DNA of 64,000 nt from Jaltomata sinuosa (taxonomy: Eukaryota; Streptophyta; Magnoliopsida; Solanales; Solanaceae), in NCBI GenBank assembly GCA_003996215.1, contig QJPP01004104.1, positions 1 through 64,000 of the forward strand, in the 5' to 3' direction. Position 1 is the stretch's first letter; each line of letters opens with the position of its first letter. The position numbers were made by a program, and so were the translations under genes. The notes below the pieces were generated by a model that was not told where the DNA came from, searched no databases, and was given only the letters and a program-made list of their open reading frames with translations. This document shows, piece after piece, positions 53,984-64,000 of the stretch.

Positions 53984-54480
53984 TTATTCTGCTTTGACTT
54001 GCGCACAGTGTGCAGGTTGTTCTTTGAGACCTATTATCAATGAATTGATATAATTCTGATCGGGATGTTGAATCATGGAGGATATGGTTGCCAAGGCATC
54101 GGCAAACTCATTATGAGTTCTTGTTGTATGCTTGAATTTGATCTTCTTAAATCTCTTGCACAAACTTTGAACCATCTTCACATACGACACAATCTTGGGG
54201 TTCTTCACAGCCCATTCACCTTGAACTCGGTGAATTAGCAAATCAGAATCACTTGTGACCAAAAGTTCTCGGACATTCATATCAATAGCTAGTTGGATAC
54301 CGAGAATACAAGCTTCGTACTTGGCCATGTTGTTAGTGTACGGGAAATGGAGTTTGGCTATCACCGGATAGTGCTGACCAATTTCTGATACCAAGACTTC
54401 TCTAATGCCCGAACCTTTGAAGTTGACCGCTCCATCGAAGAACAATCTCCAACCGGGGTATGACTCAGCAATATCCTCTC
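53984..54480 (-). pseudogene. Tat/Ogre second RNase H (archaeal-like), frame mostly open
   Basis: Reads PGWRLFFDGAVNFKGSGI (catalytic Asp in FDGA), then NNMAKYEACILGIQLAIDMN (catalytic Glu in YEA), LLVTSDSDLLIHRVQGEWAV (third Asp in SDSDL), and ARTHNEFADAL-like TRTHNEFADALATISSM (final Asp). This additional RNase H next to the retroviral-type one is the hallmark of the Tat lineage. It follows the first RNase H directly and precedes integrase. Confidence 0.88.
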
Positions 54481-55100
54481 CTACGAACAGAATCTCTTCA
54501 TCGGGAAAGTAAATTTGGAGCAGTTCATAATCTTCATCAACCAGATTTTCTGCTAAATGATCTGCTAAGGCCTGTCCCTTGATTTCTTTTTGAGTCGCAT
54601 ATATGATGTCAAACTCACATAGAAATATTTGCCATTTAGCCAATTTCCCCATAGGCATGGCCTTTTGGAATATGTACTTCAGCGGGTCCATTCTGGAAAT
54701 GAGATATGTCGTATAGGACGACAAATACTATCTCAACTTATGAGCGACCCAAGTCAAAGCACAACAAGTCTTTTCTAACAAATTATAACGAGCCTCGCAT
54801 GGAGTGAACTTTTTACTCAGATAATAAATCGCTCATTCTTTCTTTCTGGTTTCATCATGTTGTCCCAGGATGCATCCGAAGGCATTTTCTGAAACCGATA
54901 GATACAACAATAATGGGCTCCCTTTTCTTGGAGGAACCAATATCGGAGGATTGGACAAGTAGTCCTTGATACGATCAAAAGCTTGCTGGAACTTCTTGGT
55001 CCAACCAGTCGGCGCATATTTCTTTAGTAACTTGAAAATGGGTTCACAAATAACCGTTGATTGAGCTATGAATCGACTAATATAATTCAACCTTCCCAGG
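54481..55100 (-). pseudogene. Tat/Ogre first RNase H (gypsy type), broken
   Basis: Reads GSPLLLYLSVSENAFGCILG QHDE, then (frame interrupted) YYLSKKFTPCEARYNLLEKT and LTWVAHKLR, stop at 54,725, then SSYTTYLISRMDPLKYIF and KWQIFLCEFDIIYATQKEIK, GQALADHLAEN. The usual YLA(V/I)SD start is YLSVSE, so the first catalytic aspartate position appears degenerate. Gypsy RNase H domains of Tat elements are commonly degenerate where the second RNase H is present. Confidence 0.8.
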
Positions 55101-56142
55101 AAACTCATGACCTTTTTCTTGGTCTTCGGGGGAGGCAGCTCCTGAATTTCTTTGATCTTTGAAGGGTCTAGCTCAATGCCCCTTTTACTGACTATAAAAC
55201 CTAACAATTTACCAGCTGGAACCCCGAAAACACACTTTGCAGGATTCAACTTTAGGTTATATTTTCGCAGGCGGTCAAAAAACTTCCTCAAATGGGTCAA
55301 GTGATCCAAACTCTCACGAGATTTGACAATCACGTCTCCACGTATACCTCGATCTCCTTATGAATCATGTCGTGGAAAATGGTTGTCATGGCTCGCATAT
55401 AAGTAGCACCCGCATTTTTGAGGCCAAATGGCATCACTCGGTAATGGTAGATACCCCAGGGGGTGATAAAGTCTGTTTTCTCTGCATCTTCTTCATCCAT
55501 TAAGATCTTATGGTATCCAGCAAAACAATCCATGAATGACTGCATTTCGTGCTTCCCGCAGTTATTGATAAGGATATGGATATTGGGCAATGGGAAATTG
55601 TCTTTGGGACTGGCCCTGTTCAGGTCTCGATAATCAACACAGATTCTGATCTTCCCATCTTTCTTAGGAACTGGGACGATATTGGCCAACCAGGTCGGAT
55701 ACTTTGTAACCCCTACCACTCCAGACTGAATCTGTTTGGTAACTTCTTCCTTGATCTTCAGACTTAGATCTAGCTTGAACTTTTGAATCTTTTGCTTGAT
55801 GGGATCAAACTCTGGATTAATAGGCACCTTGTGGGATACTATGTCTATGCTTAGCCCTGGCATATTGCTGTAGGCCCAAGAAAATATGTCGATGTATTCT
55901 TGGAGCAATATGATAAGTTCTCTTTTCTGTGTTTCTATCAAATGGACACTGATTTTGGTTTCTTTGACTTCTTGGTCATCTCCTAGATTGACCGTCTCAG
56001 TTTCCTCTAGATTAGGATTTTCTCGATTCTCAAAGTCTTTTAATTCCTCTTTCAAGTCTTCGGGAACCATAGTTTCTTCATCATATTCCTCAAAATCATT
56101 GTCACCTAGCTCAATTTGTTCGTTAAGCCCTTGACATGACAT
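55101..56142 (-). pseudogene. Tat/Ogre reverse transcriptase, frameshifted at the active site
   Basis: An acidic leader (ELGDNDFEEYDEETMVPEDL) precedes FSWAYSNMPGLSIDIVSHKV. The fingers/palm blocks are YPTWLANIVPVPKKDGKIRI, CVDYRDLNRASPKDNFPLPN, FMDCFAGYHKILMDEEDAEK, and FGLKNAGATYMRAMTTIFHD. The frame then runs into EVYVE and a stop at 55,330. At this point, where the catalytic pair should be read, one base appears to be missing, and the downstream part (RKYNLKLNPAKCVFGVPAGK, LLGFIVSKRGIELDPSKIKE) is in another frame. The rest of the domain is well preserved. Confidence 0.92.
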
Positions 56143-57300
56143 GACAGTGGCAGGTTTTAACTTATTATTACTGAAACCAAAACAAAACAGGTTAGATAAT
56201 AATAAGCAAATAAAAATAAATCTTTAAACGGCGAATATTTTCAAAATAAGGAGGCTTTCATTTGAAATTCGGAAATATTTACAAACTATGGCTAAAACTT
56301 ACATGAATGTAGGTTCATGCCTTTTAGAAAGCAGTAAATAATACAAGGAAATTTAAAACATAAATAGCGGATCATGGAGCCTCATCCAGACTGTCGCAGA
56401 ATTTTGTAAAACAAAGTCTTTGTCTACCCAGTCGAGTGGAGAGTAGCCAAGGGAGTGGCGACCCAGTTTTGCAACTCCTCGCCGAGTTTAAGGTTCCTGA
56501 TTGTGGTTGCTTCGGGAGCTTCTTTCGCGATAGCATCACACTCCTCAAACAGATCTCCTATTCTATCCTCCAACCTATCGCTTGGGGGACTGACGCATAC
56601 CGGGAATGATTGATACAAATGAGGAAAAGGCTTGGGCAGTCCTAACCTCTTCTTTTCTTTGTTGTTGGCTTTAACTTCTTAGATCACATACCCTAATCCA
56701 TGCTTGCTCAACTATCGAGGGATACTTAAAGGTTCGATCCGACCATTAGAGTTTCTTCCTAGCCCCGAGCCTGGTTCATAACCACACCTCAGCATTGTGG
56801 TCACAAGCATCTTGTAAATGGGAGGCATAGGAATTTGAGAAGCCAGGTCCTCTTCTGTGGCATTCATAATTTCCACCGTGTAGAAGTCACTCCTTCTCGG
56901 GACCTCTTCGATTGTGGGGACACATCCTTTTGGGCGACTCAGGTGGCTTTCCTATCTATGGATTACCACTTCGTGCCCTTCCCAAAAGAACTTCACCATT
57001 TGGTGCAAAGTTGATGGCACAGCCCCACTTCGTGGATCCATGGTCGTCCCAAAAGCAAATTGTAACTAGTGGTAATATCCATGACCTGTAACTCTGTTCG
57101 AAATTCAGCGGGTCCTATCTTGATATATAGGTTGACTTCTCCAAGGGTATCTCTCTGTCCTCCATCGAAGTCCCTTACATTGACCCTGCTTTGACGGATC
57201 TTTCCCAAATCGTATTCCAACTGTGTCAGTGTTGACAATGGACAAATGTTCAATCTTGATCCGTCATCGATCAGTACCCTATTCACAACCTTTTCTTGAC
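56143..57300 (-). pseudogene. Tat/Ogre protease and protease-RT linker, broken
   Basis: Reads NRVLIDDGSRLNICPL (aspartic-protease DDGS at about 57,260-57,271), then VRDFDGGQRDTLGEVNLYIK, then SYNLLLGRPWIHEVG (the closing ILGRPW-type block). The linker includes an open stretch at 56,424-56,618 (PPSDRLEDRIGDLFEECDAI). Several stops interrupt it, and about 280 bp (56,145-56,420) have no open frame. Confidence 0.82.
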
Positions 57301-57301
57301 T

Positions 57302-59804
57302 CTAAATAGTGATATGTAGAGCCTTGTTGTGTGTGATGCCTTCAAAAGGCAACTCATCATCGCTGAAACAGATGCGGTGGCTTCCTAGGACTTGGCTTAC
57401 CATGGCAGTCAAGTTTTCTGCACTGGTACCCGTGGGCACGTAAGCTTCATTTAAAACCTTGAGTAATGTCTGTTTGTGGTTCAGGGAACTCATGAGCAAT
57501 GCCCAAATAGAAATTTGAGCTGGGGTCTTTTCCAAGTGCTTCACAATCAAGGACTCTTTTGGCTGCATTCTTCTCCAAAACTCTACTGCTTCGCCTTCAG
57601 TGATTGGCCTTTTTTGCATACTCTTCTTGTGAGCATCATATGCCAGATTATCGAGGACATAACTTCTCCCAGATCTTGTTATGCTGCGAGTTGCGGTGGC
57701 TTCAATTACAAAATCTTTTTCAACCGGCATCAACACAACAAATTGTGGCTTCTTCGCGATGCTTAAAGCAGCTACAGACCTTTCTAGTTCCTCAGGCTTT
57801 CTGGGGCTCGCCGGCACTATGGACTTGCCTGCGAACTATTCTTCCTCTATTTCTATCATGTTTACAGTAGCTCTTCCGTGATTCGGAAGTGGGTTGTTAT
57901 TAACATTTTGGCGGTGCTGTCTGTAAGGTGACTACCTTCTGATCGATCAAATCTTGAATCTTATGTTTTAGATTGATGCAATCATCTGTGCCGTGTCCGG
58001 CGCCTCCAGAGTGATAAGCACAATACCGATCAGCTTTGTAGAAAGGAGAGTTGGCGTTACCTGGTTTATACAGAATGGGTTGAACTAATCCAGTGAGCTT
58101 CAGTCTTTTATATAACTGAGTTCGGGTCTCGACTAATTGAGTGAAAGTTCGAGGAACTTTCTTTTCCAAATTTCATCGAGGGAGACCGGGGTTAGCGGGA
58201 GGAGGAACCCGGTGGTTGTTCTGGTTTTCAGGAGCTCTTTGGTAAACTGGAAAATTCTGGGGAGGTTCTTGGTAGGTGGATTGTATATTTGGGACTGGAG
58301 TTTGGTGGATGGGCTGCACATTTGGCATGGGAGTTTGGTAGATTGGTTGAGTATAGACGATTGGTTGAGGGTTTTGTGGAACTGGAGGAGGGAATGTTGG
58401 AACAAGTGGCTTCTTGTAACCAGCTCCAAAGGGTTTATGTGGTTTCGGACTAGGATTGAAAGATACCGAAGATACCTCCTCTCTCTTTTTCTTTGTGGGT
58501 CTAGTAGGTCCTGAAGAAACCAGGGTTTTGGCAATTTTGCCACTACGAAGCCCTTCTTCCACAATCTGTCTGATTTTGACTAAGTCGACAAACTGGGCAT
58601 TTACCGACGATATCATCTTTTCATAAACTTCCTACTCTCGAGTGCGCATAAACACCGCGCTTATTTCTTCTTCGGTCATAGGAGGCCAGACTCTCGCGGC
58701 CTCTTTTCTCCACCGGTAAGCATAATCTCTGAAATCTTCATTTGACTTTTGCCTGATGCATCCCAGGGAATATTGATATGGCATGACTTCGACGTAATAT
58801 GCGGATCTCTGGGCAAAATCTCTGGCGAGATCACTCCACTTGAACCACTTTTTCAATTCTTGGGAGGCGAACCATTCCAATGCCTCTCCATTCAGACTTC
58901 AGCTAAAGAATCTCATTAGCAGGGTCTCATTTCTTTGAGCACCGACCATCTGATCACAGTAACTCCTTAGATGGGCTTCGGGACTCCCAACACCATTGAA
59001 GATTTCAAATTTTGGAATTTTGAAACCTTCTGGCAGGTTCATCTCAGGGTGAATGCAGAGATCATCATAGTTGTAGCCTTTCTCGTAAGGCAAACTCCAT
59101 AACTCTCAAATTTGGGCCACTTCTTCTCTTATTTGTGCCATATCTAGGTCGCGTTTCATTTCCATAGCCTTCAGCTCTCTTTATTTCTCTTCATAATGAT
59201 CTAGCTCAGGGTTCTCCTGGAGGATGGGGTATGGTTCTGTTGTGGCATGGAAAATGGGAGGTATGTTCTGCGCGGGTGGGGGCTGGACATGTGGAATAGT
59301 ATTTGGGTATGTGGGGGTAAATTTATGTGGGTTAACTATGTTGGTGGCTTTAGGATGGTTGTTTTAGGAGTTGTAGGTGTTTTGTGGAGTGTTCTGGAGG
59401 TTTGGAGGGTTTTGTGTGAAAAAGGCACCTGGATTGTTGTTCTGGTTAGTATGTTGAACAGAGGGAGTATGGGTCTGGTACAGGGACCTGACGAGGGAGG
59501 GGTTATTGTGAACAGGTTCGTTTGAAGGCCTAGGAATGGAAGAGGAGGGAATGTCTTTTGGTTGATTTTTGGATTGCGGAGAATTGAGTGGAGGGTTTTG
59601 AGGAGGGGGCTGAGAATCGCCCAAAGTAGGAGTATTGGTAGCGATTGCCAAGATAGCCATGTCTTTCGCCTTTTGCACTTCTTCCTGCATCTTTTCTAAT
59701 TTCTTTGCAAGCTCTGCGATCATTTCATTCTGTTCAGCGATGACGCTGTCTCTTATAGCCAGGTCATTTTCTTCCTCACTATCAGTCATTCTTTCTGCAG
59801 ACAA
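57302..59804 (-). pseudogene. Tat/Ogre gag, broken
   Basis: The ATG at 59,804 starts MSAERMTDSEEENDLAIRDS and a coiled-coil-like run MIAELAKKLEKMQEEVQKAK, then a Pro/Asn/Gln-rich stretch. The capsid part is INLPEGFK-like MNLPEGFKIPKFEIFNGVGS, PEAHLRSYCDQMVGAQRNET, a stop, LNGEALEWFASQELKKWFKW, and YAYRWRKEAARVWPPMTEEE. A nucleocapsid-like CAYHSGGAGHGTDDCINLKH (about 58,035) follows, then RTFTQLVETRTQLYKRL-like flanks. The frame runs on toward protease (57,302-57,817). Stops near 58,170, 58,625, 58,895 and 59,360. Confidence 0.88.
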
Positions 59805-60220
59805 GCGAGAGTCAGAGGACGAATTTATGTGTGCTTTCGAGCGAGTGAAGTAAGAGTGTTCAGCCAGTTTTTGTCAACACAAACTGGTTTCTTTTATCTA
59901 TTGAAATGAAAAACAACTCAAAAGCCGCTATGTTAGTTTTTTGTTAGTGAAAAATAATACAAGATATATGGCGAGAAATTACTTTAAACACATAAACGTT
60001 GCTTTTCGTCAAGGCAAATTGGTCCACAGGTGGTTTTGACTCAATCGTTTCAAAGGACAGGATTTTGTCCGTTGATTTGGGATTAATAGGTTTTGTTAGG
60101 AAAGGTTGATTTTGTTGATCTTGTAACATCTCTGCCTATTGTTCTTCTGAACTCTTCGTCGTCTTCATCGATGTGCAGAAATGACAATTTCTTTAAGACC
60201 TGGGCCGGGCATTGAAGGCT

Positions 60221-60263
60221 GCCTACGTATCTCATGAAGGAGAATTCAGGCCCTTCGTAGTTC
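60221..60263. repeat. Nested-stem motif, copy 4 (leader)
   Basis: Outer arms CTACG / CGTAG, inner arms TCTC / GAGA. Ends GCCTACGTATCTC and ATTCAGGCCCTTCGTAGTTC. Confidence 0.78.
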
Positions 60264-61043
60264 GAATTTGTGATAGATAAGTTGTCTTATTTCATTTCAT
60301 CCACTATTCTAAATACAAGGGGAAAGTAAAAGATGACATCAAAAATAAAAACAAAGAAACTGAAAGCTAAAACTCTGCTACTTTTTCTACTTTCAGCTCT
60401 GGATGATGGGATCTGCTAGACTCTTCTCGATTTTTTTCTTCAAGGATGATAAGGGGGAAACTCCACCTCGATTATCCCATGTCAATGAGGTATTCCAAAT
60501 CGACCCAAAAGTGGCGACAAGTCTCGATATCATGGCCTCCGTTTCAACCTTTCCTGAAAGAACTGAGATTTTTTATGAAGTTTTTAGAAGGCTTTAGGAT
60601 TTTTGGAGAAACTTGGAAGACTTGGAGTATTTTGATCGGACTTTACATAGTGGGCTTATATTTTTGCCTACGGTGTTCTAGAAAATTTAAGCATGGAGCG
60701 GACCAATTTTTCCATGATTCAAGCAACACACATAGCACATAAAATATATCACAATAATATCATGCTAATATCGTGTCCTAACTGGGTGACCCTTTTATGC
60801 CAAGGTTAGGCCTAGCGAGTTTGAAAGACGTATGTGATGTATCTGAACCATTCTATTGCCCTCTAAAATAGCATGTATATAAATATGGAAAACTTCCTTT
60901 TTTTAAAGGGATACAAATGCTAGCCGAAAGGGGGATACATTTTAGGGGAAAGGATATTTGCACAAAAGTCACGCCCACGCAGGGGAGAATTTAGGTAAAG
61001 TAAAGACGTACATGGAAATAAAACCCACACAGGGGGGAATATA

Positions 61044-61256
61044 CTAAAGATATGACGTGGAAGGTCCTTTCTCGGTCCTTCTCCTCTTGGATGCTCCGGC
61101 AATGCTCCTAAGCTCGAATTGGCTAAACCATATGTCGCCCCGTAGTTTCACCACTTGTTCATGCATAGGTAATGCCCCGTCCTCTAAGGCTTTCCTGGTC
61201 CCTTTTGAATCAAGCTGGGCTATTCCCATTCTCATATCTTCGAATTCCTGAGTCAA
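61044..61256 (-). CDS. Possible upstream ORF remnant in the Tat/Ogre leader (70 aa)
   Basis: Reads MTQEFEDMRMGIAQLDSKGT, then RKALEDGALPMHEQVVKLRG and ASKRRRTEKGPSTSYL. It is charged and helix-prone with a basic RRRTEK patch. Ogre elements are known to carry an extra ORF of unknown function upstream of gag. The position and strand fit, but I cannot show homology. Confidence 0.35.
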   Translation of the reverse strand: MTQEFEDMRMGIAQLDSKGTRKALEDGALPMHEQVVKLRGDIWFSQFELRSIAGASKRRRTEKGPSTSYL

Positions 61257-61936
61257 CCCTGCTATAGTGCATCGATCTTCTTCCTTTTTACTAACGGACT
61301 GTCCTCTGACGGTTAGGACCCAGATTTATCCACCACATTTGGAGGAGGAGAGGTGCCTCTTTTACCATGTCAAACTTGAGGAATTTTGACATCCTACAAA
61401 ACAGAATAACCTGTTAGGCCCCACCCCAGGACAATAGTCCGGTTACAACACATACGTCTTTCAAACAACACGTAGTTGGATGCTATGTCGTTGGGTTGGA
61501 AACCCATTGACATGTTTTGGTGGTTTACTAATGGACTTAATATCCCTTGGATATTAAGAAATCCTAGGCTAATGTGTATTTTCGGGATTTGGTTTCGCTC
61601 TATCTTGAGTTTCTAGAATAGGTTTCGAAATTGACCTGGAACCCAGGTGGACAACCCAAGATTGAAACAACAAGTGATCGTTAACCGACCGCGGGTCAAC
61701 TACCTCACTCGTCTGTTTTGAAAATTGTGTTTTTTGTCAAGAACGACCGCAAAAATTTGCGTAATCGCCTTTTTACCCCTAATGCTTTGCCAAGAGAGGC
61801 GGAAATGCCATGAACAGTTATAATCACAGAAAAAGTAAGCAATTTAAGGAAAGCAATAAAGTTACAATTATTACAATTTCCGAATAGTTAGTCAAACAAT
61901 TAGTTTCAAACAATAAGGTTAGAACCAAGTTGAATT

Positions 61937-61954
61937 ATCCCCAGTAGAGTCGCC
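61937..61954 (-). other. Tat/Ogre primer-binding site (tRNA-Arg type)
   Basis: The minus strand reads GGCGACTCTACTGGGGAT, five bases after the LTR end GATCAAAACA. Plant Tat/Ogre elements use this GGCGACTC(C/T)ACTGGGGA-type site. Confidence 0.82.
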
Positions 61955-61959
61955 GTTTT

Positions 61960-64000
61960 TGTTTTGATCCTTTTCGGGCAAGGACGGAAAAACATGACTT
62001 TGTTTGTTGAAACGTTCATTTCAAAAATCTAATTAAAGTTTCCGAAGCGTTTTCAATTAAAAGCAAGAGTCGCCACTTAGTTTGAATAAAGTAAAATCCA
62101 AGAAAAAACTTATAAGAAATTTTAAGTTCCCAAAACAGATAAAGACTTTAAAATTAAGAGATTAAGGGTAAGATTTCAAGTTAATACTCTTGGAAGGGTG
62201 TTAAGACACCAAGAGTATCTGCTAACTCGCGGTTGCCCGGGCTTGTTTGAAAAACTAACTTGTTGACTAACTTTTGAAAATGGGATTGGTTTATAAAACA
62301 TCTTGTTTTTATAAAAAAGATTGATTTTAGAGGATAATTATGAAAAAAGGTTATTTTATTATAGACAATAAAAAGCGGTCCATTTTTTATACTCACGGAA
62401 AGAAAAGAGTTGAAATTAAACAAATTGAGTAAATGAAACAGTAATTATCAGAAAGTTTGATTCGTTTTGGGGATAATTTAACTAAGTTTTGCAAAGTTAG
62501 TCCAATTATACAATCAAACTAATCAACTAAGTAACAAGAAGACATAATTAAAATATGTTAATCCTATCCTAATACTAGTGTGTGGGCCCTTTTTAGGCCC
62601 ACCACTGTTTTCACTTTAAACTTAGTCCACTTTTCATCTTTTAGCCCTTTGGGCTACTGCTGCTGCTGAATCTTATGGGCTTTGAACCAAATTTATTTAT
62701 TCAGTCCATTTTAGACTTTTTTCGATGCGGATCATTTCTTTTGGGCGTGGCCCATTTCTCTCCACCGTTGTCGCTGCTGCCTCTGATGTTTTATCCCTTT
62801 TGGGCTTATTCTTGCTAGACCATCAAATAATGTTGGGATAAGCCCAACTAGAAGATGCATGGGAATTTTGGGAGTCCAATTGGACTCCACCGGATTTCAT
62901 ACATAGAAAGAGTAAAATAAATGAGGATTAGTACGTGTCTTAACTAAATTAAACAAAGAAAATAATTCAAAAAAAAAGATACACCAATGCGCAGGTATTT
63001 ATACCAAGTTAAAGCATATGAAACAAGGACATTCATATAATAAAATCACTAATTTTATCACTTAAGACATGTTTTATGAAACTTAGCCATTTCAAAACAT
63101 TCATATGGATTAACCATTTTCTAGAAAATCAATGAGGAGGTAGGGAGTGGTTCAAACAAGACATGTATTCTTAGATGCACGGATGTGGTATCACATAGGG
63201 ATAAGGAACATATTCAACATTTTTCAATACTTACATTTAAACATATAGAGCAGATTCCATATAATTTGAACAAAAGACTAATTTAAGAACCTAATCTGGA
63301 AATCACATAACAGTTATAGACAAGTCAAGCGATATGAACAAGCATTTTTAACATTGATTACTCAGTACAACTAATAATAAATCACTCAAGAAAACAAAGG
63401 AGAAGTATATGGGAAAGCTATTAACATGATATAGGACGAAATTATCTCATGGTCCATACAGGTAACATGTAAAGCAAACAGGGAAGTGGTCATCTTGATG
63501 AAGATGAATCAGAGGAACCTACATGGGTGAGGAACATGTACAAGGAGGCATGCCTCACCTCTATTTCTATTCCATGACAGAACTTACACACACAACAATC
63601 ATGGAGTTCAGATTCTTAAAACCTTAGACCTAAACAAATTCTAATCACACAACAACCGTCTAGTATGCTAAAATCATTTCAAGAAAAGGGGGGAAAGGAA
63701 CAGGGTAATAGATAAAAAATAAGGGAAAGGGGATGAGAGTTGAACAGGTCTAAAAACCTATAACATCTTCATATAGAAAACAAAGAAACATAGAAGTCTT
63801 GAAGCTTTAATAGGTCACAATGTTCTACAAGCATTACTAGACACCAATTCAAACATAATAAGATAACAACAAAACCTAACTATTTCATATGCATCACTTA
63901 GTCATTTCAGCATTAGCAAAACAGTGAAAAGGGAAAGGGAAGAGGAAAATCATGATTACTGTTAAACAAAGGGAATCAAGGAGGGGGTTTGAACTTTTTT
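61960..64000 (-). repeat. Tat/Ogre 5' LTR, first 2 kb (cut by window end)
   Basis: Aligns with 40,687-42,740 of the solo LTR. It contains, about 80-100 bp from the LTR end, AGTGGCGACTCTTGC (about 62,065-62,082 on the minus strand), which repeats the first nine bases of the primer site. The minus ORF at 62,181-62,423 has no similarity. The TATA region seen in the solo LTR lies outside the window. Confidence 0.9.

Larger units (their letters stand above)
59805..61936 (-). other. Tat/Ogre leader between primer site and gag
   Basis: About 2.1 kb. Carries one nested-stem motif (60,221-60,263) about 415 bp upstream of the gag ATG, and a possible upstream ORF (61,044-61,256). The plus-strand ORFs at 60,403-60,742 are antisense to the element and not supported. 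Confidence 0.6.
48545..64000 (-). mobile_element. Tat/Ogre Ty3/gypsy element, reverse strand, cut at both ends
   Basis: In element order (right to left): 5' LTR (61,960 to beyond 64,000), tRNA-Arg-type primer site, ~2.1-kb leader with a possible upstream ORF, gag, protease, RT, RNase H, a second (archaeal-like) RNase H, integrase, and a ~4.2-kb repeat-rich 3' UTR that ends at 48,545 against the Del-type fragment. No 3' LTR is present. The second RNase H and long UTRs identify the Tat lineage. All reading frames are broken. Confidence 0.9.

Noticed and set aside
55101..56142. Endogenous pararetrovirus (caulimovirid) origin for the RT region
   Set aside because: LTRs, primer sites, H2C2 integrases and gypsy gene order mark these as LTR retrotransposons; no movement protein or coat-type domain is seen.
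60403..60742. Two plus-strand ORFs in the Tat/Ogre leader
   Set aside because: Antisense to the element, overlapping in different frames, no similarity.

Overview
The window is nuclear DNA from a flowering plant, most likely a member of the Solanaceae (tomato, potato, pepper, tobacco or a relative). That assignment rests on recognising the retrotransposon families and their LTR wording, not on a database search. I see no intact host gene. Almost all of the 64 kb is nested, decayed transposable elements. The only host-derived pieces I can identify are one class III peroxidase exon and one PPR (pentatricopeptide repeat) gene fragment.

Left part (1-25,606). Two copies of a non-autonomous LTR element, called family B here, lie head to tail. 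B1 (734-4,687) is an internally deleted copy with no coding region. B2 (4,688-25,606) was split by two later insertions, both with perfect target-site duplications (TSDs): a 6.8-kb CACTA transposon (6,452-13,257, TSD ATT) and a 9.4-kb Ty3/gypsy chromovirus, element A (14,888-24,247, TSD TCCTT). With the insertions removed, B2's only recognisable gene lies antisense to its LTRs (13,335-14,496, minus). It resembles the 'putative plant transposon protein' family. The CACTA element has lost any visible transposase but carries a peroxidase exon with both splice borders.

Middle part (25,607-37,413). An AT-rich stretch holds a 571-bp MITE with long terminal inverted repeats (TIRs) and an 8-bp TSD, a PPR pseudogene fragment and simple repeats. 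Next come a Tat-type LTR relic, a reverse-strand LTR element with a tRNA-Asp-like primer site and a cysteine-rich small ORF (29,996-31,663), a third family-A LTR (31,664-33,493), and the 5' LTR of element C, interrupted by a family-D LTR.

Right part (37,414-64,000). Element C is a decayed chromovirus-like element. Its RNase H region is split by a 4.4-kb solo Tat/Ogre LTR with TSD AGAGG. A 13-C tract then joins it to a reverse-strand Del-type fragment (45,421-48,544). From 48,545 to the window edge runs a reverse-strand Tat/Ogre element: minisatellite-rich 3' UTR, integrase, dual RNase H, RT, protease, gag, a possible upstream ORF, a tRNA-Arg-type primer site and the first 2 kb of its 5' LTR. 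All polyprotein genes are broken by stops and frameshifts.

Most noteworthy: a 43-44-nt motif repeated four times in the Tat/Ogre UTRs whose two nested stems show compensatory changes; arrays of CpG-rich palindromic 'words' that differ between LTR families; and the antisense gene of family B.
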